Shown here piece by piece: positions 1 through 5,715 of a stretch of 28,385 bases of DNA (position 1 is its first letter; each line of letters begins with the position of its first letter). The stretch is from a virus, in IMG/VR virus record IMGVR_UViG_3300009135_000011, positions 1 to 28,385 of that record. One strand, given 5' to 3'. The notes beneath the pieces are model-generated. The model saw only the letters and a list, made by a program, of their open reading frames with translations. It was not told where the DNA came from and did not search any database. Position numbers and translations under genes: made by a program.

Positions 1-1
1 G

Positions 2-661
2 ATTTTAGACCGACAAGAATTTGCAAACATGATTAATTTTATACTGCCTGTTATCCCGAGCGAAGAGAAGACCGGTAGAAATTGCCTTTTCGTCAAGATC
101 GAAGAAGGGAATTATATTTTTACCGGTGGTGGCAATCACTGTGTAAAAAGAGTCATTCTCCTTGCCCAGGACACAACGGTCGAGGCTGCAGGATGCAGGA
201 AAAAAGGAAAGAAACTTCCAGATACTTTTATGATTCCTCGTGGGTCATTAGCAGGATTTGCAGTGATGCTTTCAGATCATAAATCAATCTGTAAAAAGCT
301 TGGTAAGGGAGATCCTAGCCATCTTTTCATAGAGATTGACGATAATGAAATGGAGTCAATCGGCGAATATGTTCATTATAAGCAACCGAAATTCCAGTTC
401 AAGGATCTGCAGCCATTCTTCGAGAATAAAACATCCGCTGTGAATGAATCGATTATCATGTCCTCTGAAATCGAAAGCGCAATGAAAGGATTTTCAAAAA
501 CAAAACAAGTCAAAGCGATATACTGCACTATGGAAAACGACAACGACAAGGCGAACATAATTCATTTCAAGCAGGATGCGAACGAGTATGAAGCGGTGTT
601 TATCTGCCCTCCTGAAGAACTTGGAAAAGATAAAGGTGATAATGAACAGACGGAAATTTAA
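2..661 (+). CDS. Unknown phage protein, possibly sliding-clamp-like; 5' end may lie outside window
   Basis: The first ATG is at 29, but it has no clear Shine-Dalgarno sequence and the frame stays open to the window edge (ILDRQEFAN precedes it), so the true start may be upstream. From the ATG the protein has 210 residues of alternating short beta strands and helices, including a glycine-rich turn (FTGGGNHC, residues 31-38). The two-part pattern (strand-rich half, an IPRGSLAGF stretch, then a second strand-rich half) recalls DnaN/sliding-clamp folds, but I see no diagnostic motif, so this is a weak inference. It overlaps the downstream nuclease gene by 20 bp, which suggests co-translation in a DNA-metabolism block. 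Confidence 0.55.
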   Translation: MLDRQEFANMINFILPVIPSEEKTGRNCLFVKIEEGNYIFTGGGNHCVKRVILLAQDTTVEAAGCRKKGKKLPDTFMIPRGSLAGFAVMLSDHKSICKKLGKGDPSHLFIEIDDNEMESIGEYVHYKQPKFQFKDLQPFFENKTSAVNESIIMSSEIESAMKGFSKTKQVKAIYCTMENDNDKANIIHFKQDANEYEAVFICPPEELGKDKGDNEQTEI

Positions 662-1124
662 ACACCTGTCTGTTGACGACCTGCTCCCAGGCAGGTCCAA
701 AGACACTTTCAAGATTGACGTTGGTAAAAACGGGAAACCGAAAGTAATCAGAGCCAAGAAACCGAAAACTGTTCCCGTTCCATATTGCAAGAAGTACCCA
801 GATTTCTTCCGCTTAATCAATGGAAATCCGGCTATCCCTGATCCAGTTGAAGAGTTTTTTTTTCACCCAATCAGAAAATGGAGAAATGACCTTGCCTGGC
901 CAGAACAGAAATTAATTCTTGAGATCGAGGGTGGCACATACATGAAAAGCGGCGGTGGACATCGCAGCGTTAAGGGATACCATGAGGACATGGAAAAATA
1001 TAACGCTATGTCAGTTTATGGATATTTTCTATTGCGATTCACGCCGCCGCAAATGGAAAGTTGTGAGGCTTACGATGTTCTAAGAGAATGGTTTAAAAAC
1101 AATCACAATAAAAATAGGGTATAA
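642..1124 (+). CDS. PD-(D/E)XK-type phage endonuclease (VSR/DUF559-like)
   Basis: A 160-residue protein. The start at 642 is chosen because AAAGGTG lies just upstream; the frame extends further 5' inside the previous gene without an equally good site. The core reads FHPIRKWRNDLAWPE (74-88) then LILEIEGG (91-98), followed by GGHRSVKGYHEDMEKYN (105-121) and a strand LLRF. This order (Glu-70, Asp-83, Glu-94/Glu-96, then a His/Asp/Lys helix) is that of very-short-patch-repair/DUF559-like nucleases, a family common in phages and used in recombination, repair or host DNA attack. The N-terminal 60 residues are basic and probably bind DNA. The last residues (EWFKNN onward) coincide with a 17-bp repeat that recurs 286 bp downstream, so the C-terminus may have been altered by an insertion. 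Confidence 0.75.
   Translation: MNRRKFKHLSVDDLLPGRSKDTFKIDVGKNGKPKVIRAKKPKTVPVPYCKKYPDFFRLINGNPAIPDPVEEFFFHPIRKWRNDLAWPEQKLILEIEGGTYMKSGGGHRSVKGYHEDMEKYNAMSVYGYFLLRFTPPQMESCEAYDVLREWFKNNHNKNRV
1087..1103 (+). repeat. 17-bp direct repeat, copy 1
   Basis: AATGGTTTAAAAACAAT lies inside the last codons of the nuclease gene and recurs exactly at 1373-1389. The two copies bracket the small gene 1126-1374. Both copies are followed by a short AGGG-type ribosome binding site and an ATG. Confidence 0.85.
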
Positions 1125-1125
1125 A

Positions 1126-1374
1126 ATGCCATCACAAGATCAATTATTAAGAGAATTTTCTAGTTCGATAGGCGTAATAAAGAATGAGTTAACAGAAAAA
1201 CCAAAACGCATTTGCTTAAAAATAACGAACGAATGGAAAGAATATCAATCTATTTCTTTTGGTTTTTATATTGATATTGAAAAAGATGATATTCACAAAA
1301 ATCTATGGGAAATATCTATTTCCTTTCATTTTATCTGGAATATTCGGTTATCTATGGTGATAGGTAAGATCTAA
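1126..1374 (+). CDS. Hypothetical small protein between direct repeats
   Basis: 82 residues, preceded by ATAGGG about 6 bases before the ATG. I do not recognise a family. The protein is mixed charged/aromatic, with an N-terminal helix (LLREFSSSIGVIKNEL) and a strand-rich centre (ISFGFYIDIEK, LWEISISFHFIW). The codons look even more AT-rich than the neighbours. The gene is enclosed by two exact 17-bp repeats. The sequence after the second repeat would complete the nuclease frame (WFKNNKGSK, stop overlapping the next ATG), so this gene looks like a recent small insertion. It may or may not be functional. Confidence 0.5.
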   Translation: MPSQDQLLREFSSSIGVIKNELTEKPKRICLKITNEWKEYQSISFGFYIDIEKDDIHKNLWEISISFHFIWNIRLSMVIGKI

Positions 1375-1389
1375 TGGTTTAAAAACAAT
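1373..1389 (+). repeat. 17-bp direct repeat, copy 2
   Basis: Exact second copy of the 17-mer at 1087-1103. Read in the nuclease frame, it continues to a TGA that overlaps the ATG at 1401 as ATGA, the overlap style used throughout this operon. This suggests the second copy is the original junction. Confidence 0.85.
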
Positions 1390-1400
1390 AAGGGTTCAAA

Positions 1401-1640
1401 ATGAAATTAGAAACAACTGAAGCACTAGCAGATTTCACAGCAAAAAAAGTGAAAAGTTCCAAGTTATCAATACCGGAAATCGCAGAATTATCGGGAATTT
1501 CCACAAAATCCGTGGATCATGCATATTCCAAAGGGCAGAGCAAAAACCCAGGCAGGAACGGAACAAGGGCCAAAGTGCTTAAAACATTGGGCTACGAGGT
1601 TTCTACGGTTTTTATTATAAATAAAGTACAAAAAAAGTAG
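1401..1640 (+). CDS. Small helix-turn-helix DNA-binding protein
   Basis: 79 residues with AAGGG upstream of the ATG. Residues about 22-45 (LSIPEIAELSGISTKSVDHA) fit a helix-turn-helix: a helix with Ile/Ala, a glycine turn after LSG, then a recognition helix. A basic stretch (KNPGRNGTRAKVLKTLGY) follows and could contact DNA or form a last helix. A Cro/repressor-like regulator is a reasonable inference. The next intergenic stretch holds a promoter with an 11-bp direct repeat, an obvious candidate target. No larger effector domain is present. The exact family is not recognised. Confidence 0.65.
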   Translation: MKLETTEALADFTAKKVKSSKLSIPEIAELSGISTKSVDHAYSKGQSKNPGRNGTRAKVLKTLGYEVSTVFIINKVQKK

Positions 1641-1679
1641 AATAGTGCTTGACATGTTCTCCAAATACAGTAGAATAGT
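1636..1679 (+). repeat. 11-bp direct repeat overlapping a promoter (candidate operator)
   Basis: AGTAGAATAGT occurs at 1636-1646 and again at 1669-1679, start to start 33 bp, about three helical turns, so both copies face the same side of the DNA. The second copy contains the -10 hexamer and the first lies just upstream of the -35. A regulator bound here would cover the promoter. The helix-turn-helix protein encoded immediately upstream is the natural candidate (inference). Confidence 0.5.
1649..1676 (+). promoter_or_regulatory. Sigma70-like promoter
   Basis: TTGACA (1649-1654), a 16-bp spacer, then TAGAAT (1671-1676): a consensus -35 and five of six bases at the -10. It lies in the gap between the helix-turn-helix gene and the next small gene, and would start transcription near 1683, some 40 bases before the ATG at 1724. 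It may be the late or middle promoter for the packaging and head genes. Confidence 0.65.
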
Positions 1680-1723
1680 ATTTAACAAGTCAGCAATAAA
1701 GCGGGCTTGAAACGGAGAGAGAC

Positions 1724-1942
1724 ATGAAAGCGAATCTAAACGAGCTTGGCAAAAACGGTGCAGTCATGAGCGAAGTAGATCAACTATTAATTGAGGTCAA
1801 CGGCGGGGATCAGGAATATAAAATCTATGAGAGAGATGGAGAGCTAATCATCAAGAAGATTGAATCAGGACAACCTAATAAAAAAGCAACGGAAAGGATG
1901 CTCATTAAGCCTTACTTTTCTGATCAGATCGGGATTATATAG
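1724..1942 (+). CDS. Hypothetical small acidic protein
   Basis: 72 residues with GGAGAGAG ending 3 bases before the ATG, a good ribosome binding site, and the first gene after the promoter at 1649-1676. The middle (LLIEVNGGDQEYKIYERDGELIIKK in part, residues 22-45) would form a beta hairpin with acidic and lysine residues. The C-terminus (RMLIKPYFSDQIGII) is hydrophobic. No family recognised. Confidence 0.6.
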   Translation: MKANLNELGKNGAVMSEVDQLLIEVNGGDQEYKIYERDGELIIKKIESGQPNKKATERMLIKPYFSDQIGII

Positions 1943-2004
1943 CAATAACAAAACAGCCGGGAAACCGACTTAATTACTATAATGTTGGCAAATGGAGAGA
2001 TGGA

Positions 2005-2163
2005 ATGAAACAACAAAAAATTGATGAAAATCTGACTTTATTTGAAATTACGAATAGAAGAAACCCAACAGTCTATAAAATCGGTAGAGAGTACATTCCA
2101 GAAATAAAAGGTTTTGTTAATGTTAAAGGTCATGTCAGATTTGGTAAGATCACAAAATCATAG
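2005..2163 (+). CDS. Hypothetical 52-residue protein
   Basis: ATG at 2005 preceded by GGAGA with about 8 bases spacing; ends with TAG at 2161-2163. The product (MKQQKIDENLTLFEITNRR, then NPTVYKIGREYIPEIKGFVN and VKGHVRFGKI) looks like a small beta-rich domain. A perfect TATAAT lies 22 bases upstream, but without a convincing -35. Function unknown; support is the ribosome binding site and tight spacing in a run of small genes. Confidence 0.5.
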   Translation: MKQQKIDENLTLFEITNRRNPTVYKIGREYIPEIKGFVNVKGHVRFGKITKS

Positions 2164-2212
2164 AATCCCAATGGATCAAAACTAGAGAAAACTCAAACAG
2201 GCCAAAGAGAAT

Positions 2213-2335
2213 TTGCGGATTTTGAAAGATCTGCGAAAGAACAATACCAGTGATTATAAGAAGTATGGCAGGATTGGGTTGTCTATTTATTCGACAGAAC
2301 AGGAAATTAAACGACTGGAGGAACTATGCAAATAA
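2213..2335 (+). CDS. Small coiled-coil protein with TTG start, or amber-truncated gene
   Basis: The frame 2186-2335 encodes a convincing heptad-like peptide (LRILKDLRKNN near the start, EQEIKRLEELCK at the end). Its stop overlaps the next gene, whose strong GGAGG site lies within this frame. The only in-frame start codons after the upstream stop are TTG at 2213 or 2222, with a weak AAAGAG site before the first. Further upstream the same frame has ATG at 2171 (Met-Asp-Gln-Asn) followed by TAG at 2183, after which RKLKQAKEN leads into the helix. Either this is a 40-residue TTG-start gene, or a longer gene broken by an amber codon. Confidence 0.4.
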   Translation: MRILKDLRKNNTSDYKKYGRIGLSIYSTEQEIKRLEELCK

Positions 2336-2475
2336 TACTAGGCATTTATGAAGCTATCATCTGGGCAATATTCTTTATCTGTGTTGGTGGTGTAATTTGT
2401 TTTTTTAGTCTTTTTTATTTAGCTATAAAGAGCGAGCGGAAAAACTTTCCAACCATGGGCAAAGATGGAGTGTAA
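2326..2475 (+). CDS. Single-span membrane peptide, 49 aa
   Basis: ATG at 2326 is preceded by GGAGG with 4-5 bases spacing, one of the best ribosome binding sites in the window. It overlaps the end of the preceding frame by 10 bases. Residues about 3-33 are strongly hydrophobic (IILGIYEAIIWAIFFICV, then GGVICFFSLFYLAI), followed by a basic, polar tail (KSERKNFPTMGKDGV): one transmembrane helix, probably with the tail in the cytoplasm. Its site ahead of the terminase genes does not match a usual holin position; role unknown. Confidence 0.65.
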   Translation: MQIILGIYEAIIWAIFFICVGGVICFFSLFYLAIKSERKNFPTMGKDGV

Positions 2476-2479
2476 GAAA

Positions 2480-2749
2480 ATGAAATTAAGCGCACTTTTC
2501 GGCAAAGAACAGGAAATTTACACAGATCGTGAAGCGGGAATAACAGCAACTGATCTACTGACAAAATTTACCGGGCTTGTCCATAAACTAAATCTTATAA
2601 TCGAAAAAGACGAAAACAAGGTTCTTTATGCAAGTGACGGATCGGGTGAAATGACTTTAAAGCGTTTTGTTGGAAACAGGGCTTGTTTTATCTGGAGATC
2701 ATATGATTTCAGGCAAGATGCCAGGGCGATATTTGATGTGCAGGATTGA
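2480..2749 (+). CDS. Hypothetical protein, 89 aa
   Basis: The start at 2480 is preferred because GGAG sits 9 bases upstream; an in-frame ATG at 2465 lacks such a site. The protein begins MKLSALFGKEQEIYTDREAG and is a mixed alpha/beta domain with an acidic strand (LIIEKDENKVLYASDGSGEM) and an aromatic-rich end (CFIWRSYDFRQDARAIFD). No known family seen. It is coupled to the next gene through TTGA at 2746. Confidence 0.6.
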   Translation: MKLSALFGKEQEIYTDREAGITATDLLTKFTGLVHKLNLIIEKDENKVLYASDGSGEMTLKRFVGNRACFIWRSYDFRQDARAIFDVQD

Positions 2750-3012
2750 ATAAACTTGTTATTTCTTTAACCAATAGCTATTCAAAACAAATGGCAACTA
2801 AAATAAAATCGATAACTGTAATCAGCGAAAGTAAGCCTTTTAATTATGAAGTTGGGGAGACTTACAGCATGTTATTTTTGGCTAAAATAGAAAATCAAAG
2901 CAGGGTATATGCTGATTCATTGCATCCGATATACACCGGATATACACATGCAAATGAAATTGTTTTTGCAGTAATCAACGCTCCTGTTGTTGTTCAATAT
3001 GATCCAGAATGA
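2746..3012 (+). CDS. Hypothetical protein, TTG start
   Basis: TTG at 2746 overlaps the upstream stop as TTGA, and CAGG precedes it, which supports translational coupling. A later ATG at 2791 has no ribosome binding site. The 88-residue product has strands (KIKSITVISESKPFNYEVGE, YSMLFLAKIENQSRVYADS, EIVFAVINAPVVVQYDPE) typical of a small beta domain. It ends in an ATGA overlap with the next frame. No family recognised. Confidence 0.5.
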   Translation: MNKLVISLTNSYSKQMATKIKSITVISESKPFNYEVGETYSMLFLAKIENQSRVYADSLHPIYTGYTHANEIVFAVINAPVVVQYDPE

Positions 3013-3167
3013 CTTTTTGGACAAAAATGACTGAAGAAGACAGACTTAGAGAAGTGATGATAGGTATTGGTCAAGACCACAGAGAAGATCTGATTGATGA
3101 TAAGCAAGTTGAGAAGAGGGTTCTTTTGTGGGCTGAATTTGAGAATGGGTCTGTTTCTCTCAAATAG
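3009..3167 (+). CDS. Hypothetical 52-residue acidic protein
   Basis: An ATGA overlap at 3009 gives 52 residues; an in-frame ATG at 3027 gives 46 residues starting MTEEDRLREVMIGIG. Neither has a strong ribosome binding site. The product is acidic and helical (REDLIDDKQVEKRVLLWAEF). Position and coupling style suggest a real small gene just before the small terminase. Function unknown. Confidence 0.4.
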   Translation: MTFWTKMTEEDRLREVMIGIGQDHREDLIDDKQVEKRVLLWAEFENGSVSLK

Positions 3168-3196
3168 TTTAATGATGGTTTTAAAAGGTAGGTAAA

Positions 3197-3688
3197 ATGG
3201 TTAGGAAAAGAAAAAGCTTCTATAAAATCACTCCAAAGGTTTTAAAGTCAGTTGAAAGGCTTGCCGGAAAAGGTTGTCATATTAAGGATATAGCTGTTTC
3301 AATCGGTTGGTCTAAAAGCCATTTTTACAAGGTTCTTGAAGGTTTAGATAAGGGTGAAAAAACCAAAGAGTACAAGGATGCTAAGTACTTAGAGGACGCA
3401 ATAAAAAGAGGTCAATCAAAACGGATTGTTAAGGTTGTCAGCAATATTGCAAAACGTGCGGATGGTTATAAGTACAAAGAGATTCACACCGAGGATATTG
3501 TTGATAAGATAACCGGTGAAATTAAAGATCAAAAAGTAAGAACCATTATTAAGCGAATGGCTCCAGACGTTGCAGCAAACATATTCTCCGCTATCAACCT
3601 TGATCCTGAAAATTGGAGCAATAAGCAAGAACTCAACCACAAAGGCGATATCATCATCAAAACTGATTCAGATGATGATGAACTTTAA
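3197..3688 (+). CDS. terS: Terminase small subunit
   Basis: 163 residues with AGGTAGG upstream of the ATG. The N-terminal half has a helix-turn-helix (AGKGCHIKDIAVSIGWSKSH, about 24-43, then FYKVLEGLDKG), as in small terminase subunits that recognise the packaging site. The middle carries a basic helical oligomerisation region (EDAIKRGQSKRIVKVVSNI) and a strand pair (EIHTEDIVDKITGEIKDQKV). The end has the phrase AINLDPENWSNKQELNHKGD, very typical of the C-terminus of phage small terminases. It is followed by one unknown gene and then the large subunit, as expected for a pac/cos recognition partner. Confidence 0.8.
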   Translation: MVRKRKSFYKITPKVLKSVERLAGKGCHIKDIAVSIGWSKSHFYKVLEGLDKGEKTKEYKDAKYLEDAIKRGQSKRIVKVVSNIAKRADGYKYKEIHTEDIVDKITGEIKDQKVRTIIKRMAPDVAANIFSAINLDPENWSNKQELNHKGDIIIKTDSDDDEL

Positions 3689-3701
3689 ATGGAGGTAAAT
3701 T

Positions 3702-4232
3702 ATGTTTTACTGCAGGTGTTCCATAATTCCAATAATACCAATAGAAATTTTAACAGGCTCGGACCTTGACGAATATGCATTAAAATTAACTATTAGGAAT
3801 TTAGGCGAAACTGATGTTGAATTCAGATCTAGATTAAAACAATTAACCAAAAAGGAAACCATGAAAGAATGCACATTGGAAGAAGCTGTTAGATTATGTA
3901 AAAAGAATGGTGGTGTCTTTTGGCCAAACATTATCAATCCATGTAAATATTCATACGATCAAAAAACAAATAGATTTATAAACGAGAAAGAAGAGTGTCT
4001 TGGGCTGATGTCTGAAGCGTTTGAAATCTCATGGATCTACGAACCGCCGGAACAGTCAGTTTTTCAGAAGTGGGAAAATGAACAACCATCTTATTTCCGG
4101 GATGAAAACCCAGGCATCATTAAAGGGGCTAGAAAAGAAGGGTATAACTTTGCTATTGATGAGGCAATGAGAATGACAGATGTTTACGATGGATCACTAA
4201 AGGAGTCATTGAGAGAATTGAAAGAAAAATGA
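3702..4232 (+). CDS. Unknown protein between terminase subunits
   Basis: 176 residues, GGAGG ending 7 bases before the ATG. The first 50 residues contain LTGSDLDEYALKLTIRN and GETDVEFRSRL, a motif (G-LD-A-----R-GETD-EFR-RL) I know from several phage structural proteins. The rest begins like a separate domain at Met-54 (MKECTLEEAVRLCKKNGG, then VFWPNIINPCKYSY). AAGGA lies 4 bases before that internal ATG at 3861, so a second, shorter product from 3861 is possible. The final codons overlap the large terminase start by 4 bases. Function unknown; a packaging or head accessory role is an inference from position. Confidence 0.6.
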   Translation: MFYCRCSIIPIIPIEILTGSDLDEYALKLTIRNLGETDVEFRSRLKQLTKKETMKECTLEEAVRLCKKNGGVFWPNIINPCKYSYDQKTNRFINEKEECLGLMSEAFEISWIYEPPEQSVFQKWENEQPSYFRDENPGIIKGARKEGYNFAIDEAMRMTDVYDGSLKESLRELKEK

Positions 4233-5491
4233 TAGACACCGAAGAATTCTCAATCAAGAAAACTCCAAAGCAAAAAGAAGCAATTCGCCTGATCTCCCAT
4301 AATACAACCACTCTTCTTGAGGGTGGAGGTAGATCAGGTAAAACCTTTATTGCTCTTTACGCAAAAATACTTAGAGCAATAAAATACCCAGGAACTCACC
4401 ATCTAGCAGCTAGATTCCGCTTTTCTCATGCAAAGGTTGCGATATGTCATCAGACAATGCCCGTTTTGCTAAAAACCCTTGGTCTAACCGGACGTGTTCA
4501 CCTTAATAAATCAGAATGGTTTTATGAATTTCCTAATGAATCTAAATTATGGGTTGGTGGTCTAGATGATAAAGATCGGTTAGAAAAGATTCTTGGAAAT
4601 GAATATGCTTCAATATTCCTCAATGAAGCCTCCCAGATATCCTATGATGGATATGAAATAATTCTAACTAGGCTGAATCCACCTCAAGGGGTAAAAGGAA
4701 AAATCATAATAGACTACAACCCTCCTTCAATTGCTCATTGGGGTTATAAAATATTTCATGACCGCCAATTTCCAGACGGAAGGCCTGTTCCTGCAGATGA
4801 TTTTAAAAAGATAAGAATGAACCCGGCTGATAATAAAAAGAATATATCAGAGGAATATTTAAAATACCTATCTTACTTATCCGAAGCAAAAAGACGGCGT
4901 TTCATGGATGGTGAATATTCTCTTGAGGCCGGGAAGCTTTGGAAAAGAGCAAATATTAAATACTATCCTTACCCTGACGATCTACCAGATTTTATCCGTG
5001 TTGTGGTTGCCGTTGATCCATCTGGTTCAGTTGGGGGTGACGAGGTAGGTATAATTGTTGGTGGGTCATATTTTGACGATAGAGGAAATATGAAGCAAAT
5101 GACTATTGATGATTATTCATTACATGGAACGCCCGGCGAATGGTCGGAAGAAGTCAAAGCCGCTTATCATCGATGGAATGCTGATTGTGTGGTTGCGGAG
5201 AAGAATTTCGGTGGCGATATGGTAGAGTCAACAATAAAAAATGCTGACAAAACTATCAATGTTAAGTTAATACATAGTTCAAGGGGTAAGGTTGTCAGGG
5301 CTGAACCGGTTGCCGCACAATATGAGCCTAATCTAGATCAAATCATACACCGAATCCCTTTTATGGCCCTGGAGGATGAAATGTGCACTTATGATCCTGA
5401 AACATCACAGTCTCCTAACCGAATGGATGCTCTTGTTTTTGCTCATGCCGAATTAGGCGGCGGAGAACTATCAATATTGGACGTCATATGA
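4229..5491 (+). CDS. terL: Terminase large subunit (ATPase and nuclease)
   Basis: 420 residues, the usual size. The motor that cuts and pumps DNA into the prohead. Walker A is GGGRSGKT (32-39), Walker B SIFLNEAS (128-135) with catalytic Glu-133, and the coupling motif IDYNPP is at 161-166. The C-terminal RNase-H-like nuclease shows AVDPSGS with Asp-263, VVAEKNFGGD with Glu-324, and SPNRMDALVFA with Asp-400, a full acidic triad. The gene starts in a 4-base overlap with the preceding gene and ends in another with the next, consistent with tight coupling. All key residues are present, so it should be functional. Confidence 0.95.
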   Translation: MIDTEEFSIKKTPKQKEAIRLISHNTTTLLEGGGRSGKTFIALYAKILRAIKYPGTHHLAARFRFSHAKVAICHQTMPVLLKTLGLTGRVHLNKSEWFYEFPNESKLWVGGLDDKDRLEKILGNEYASIFLNEASQISYDGYEIILTRLNPPQGVKGKIIIDYNPPSIAHWGYKIFHDRQFPDGRPVPADDFKKIRMNPADNKKNISEEYLKYLSYLSEAKRRRFMDGEYSLEAGKLWKRANIKYYPYPDDLPDFIRVVVAVDPSGSVGGDEVGIIVGGSYFDDRGNMKQMTIDDYSLHGTPGEWSEEVKAAYHRWNADCVVAEKNFGGDMVESTIKNADKTINVKLIHSSRGKVVRAEPVAAQYEPNLDQIIHRIPFMALEDEMCTYDPETSQSPNRMDALVFAHAELGGGELSILDVI

Positions 5492-5715
5492 TAGATAAAA
5501 TAATAAACTGGGTTTTATCGCTTTATTTAAAATCAATAATTAGTCGTGTTGGCGGCATTGAGGAATTTACCTCAATGCTAAAAAATATTGATTCCGTATT
5601 AGTGGATGAGAATAAAAGCACAACTACAATTAGAAAACCTAGTGAAAAATGGTCTATCACTATTAAAACTAATCCTAAAGATTATCCTAAAGGAAGCCCC
5701 CCAAGGAAGCTATGA
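5488..5715 (+). CDS. Hypothetical small protein between terL and portal
   Basis: 75 residues, overlapping both neighbours by 4 bases (ATGA on each side), strong support for a real gene. The N-terminal third is an amphipathic or weakly hydrophobic helix (IINWVLSLYLKSIISRVGG), followed by a short strand region and a basic, proline-rich end (NPKDYPKGSPPRKL). No family recognised. Confidence 0.6.
   Translation: MIDKIINWVLSLYLKSIISRVGGIEEFTSMLKNIDSVLVDENKSTTTIRKPSEKWSITIKTNPKDYPKGSPPRKL

Noticed and set aside
576-641. N-terminal extension of the nuclease gene upstream of 642
   Set aside because: It lies inside the previous gene and lacks a ribosome binding site; AAAGGTG just before 642 is a better fit.
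494-820. Open frames on the - strand opposite the early genes (also 7151-7411, 9400-9699, 11550-12011, 26854-27114)
   Set aside because: They lie opposite genes with recognised motifs or good ribosome sites, have low-complexity composition, lack plausible ribosome binding sites, and are expected by chance in AT-rich DNA.
1978-1983. Perfect TATAAT before the 52-residue gene as a second promoter
   Set aside because: No acceptable -35 at 16-18 bp and no extended -10 TG; AT-rich DNA gives such hexamers by chance.
2171-2200. TAG reassigned to a sense codon in this phage
   Set aside because: TAG ends several genes here, including the capsid gene, which is followed by a terminator; reading through would extend it into that hairpin.
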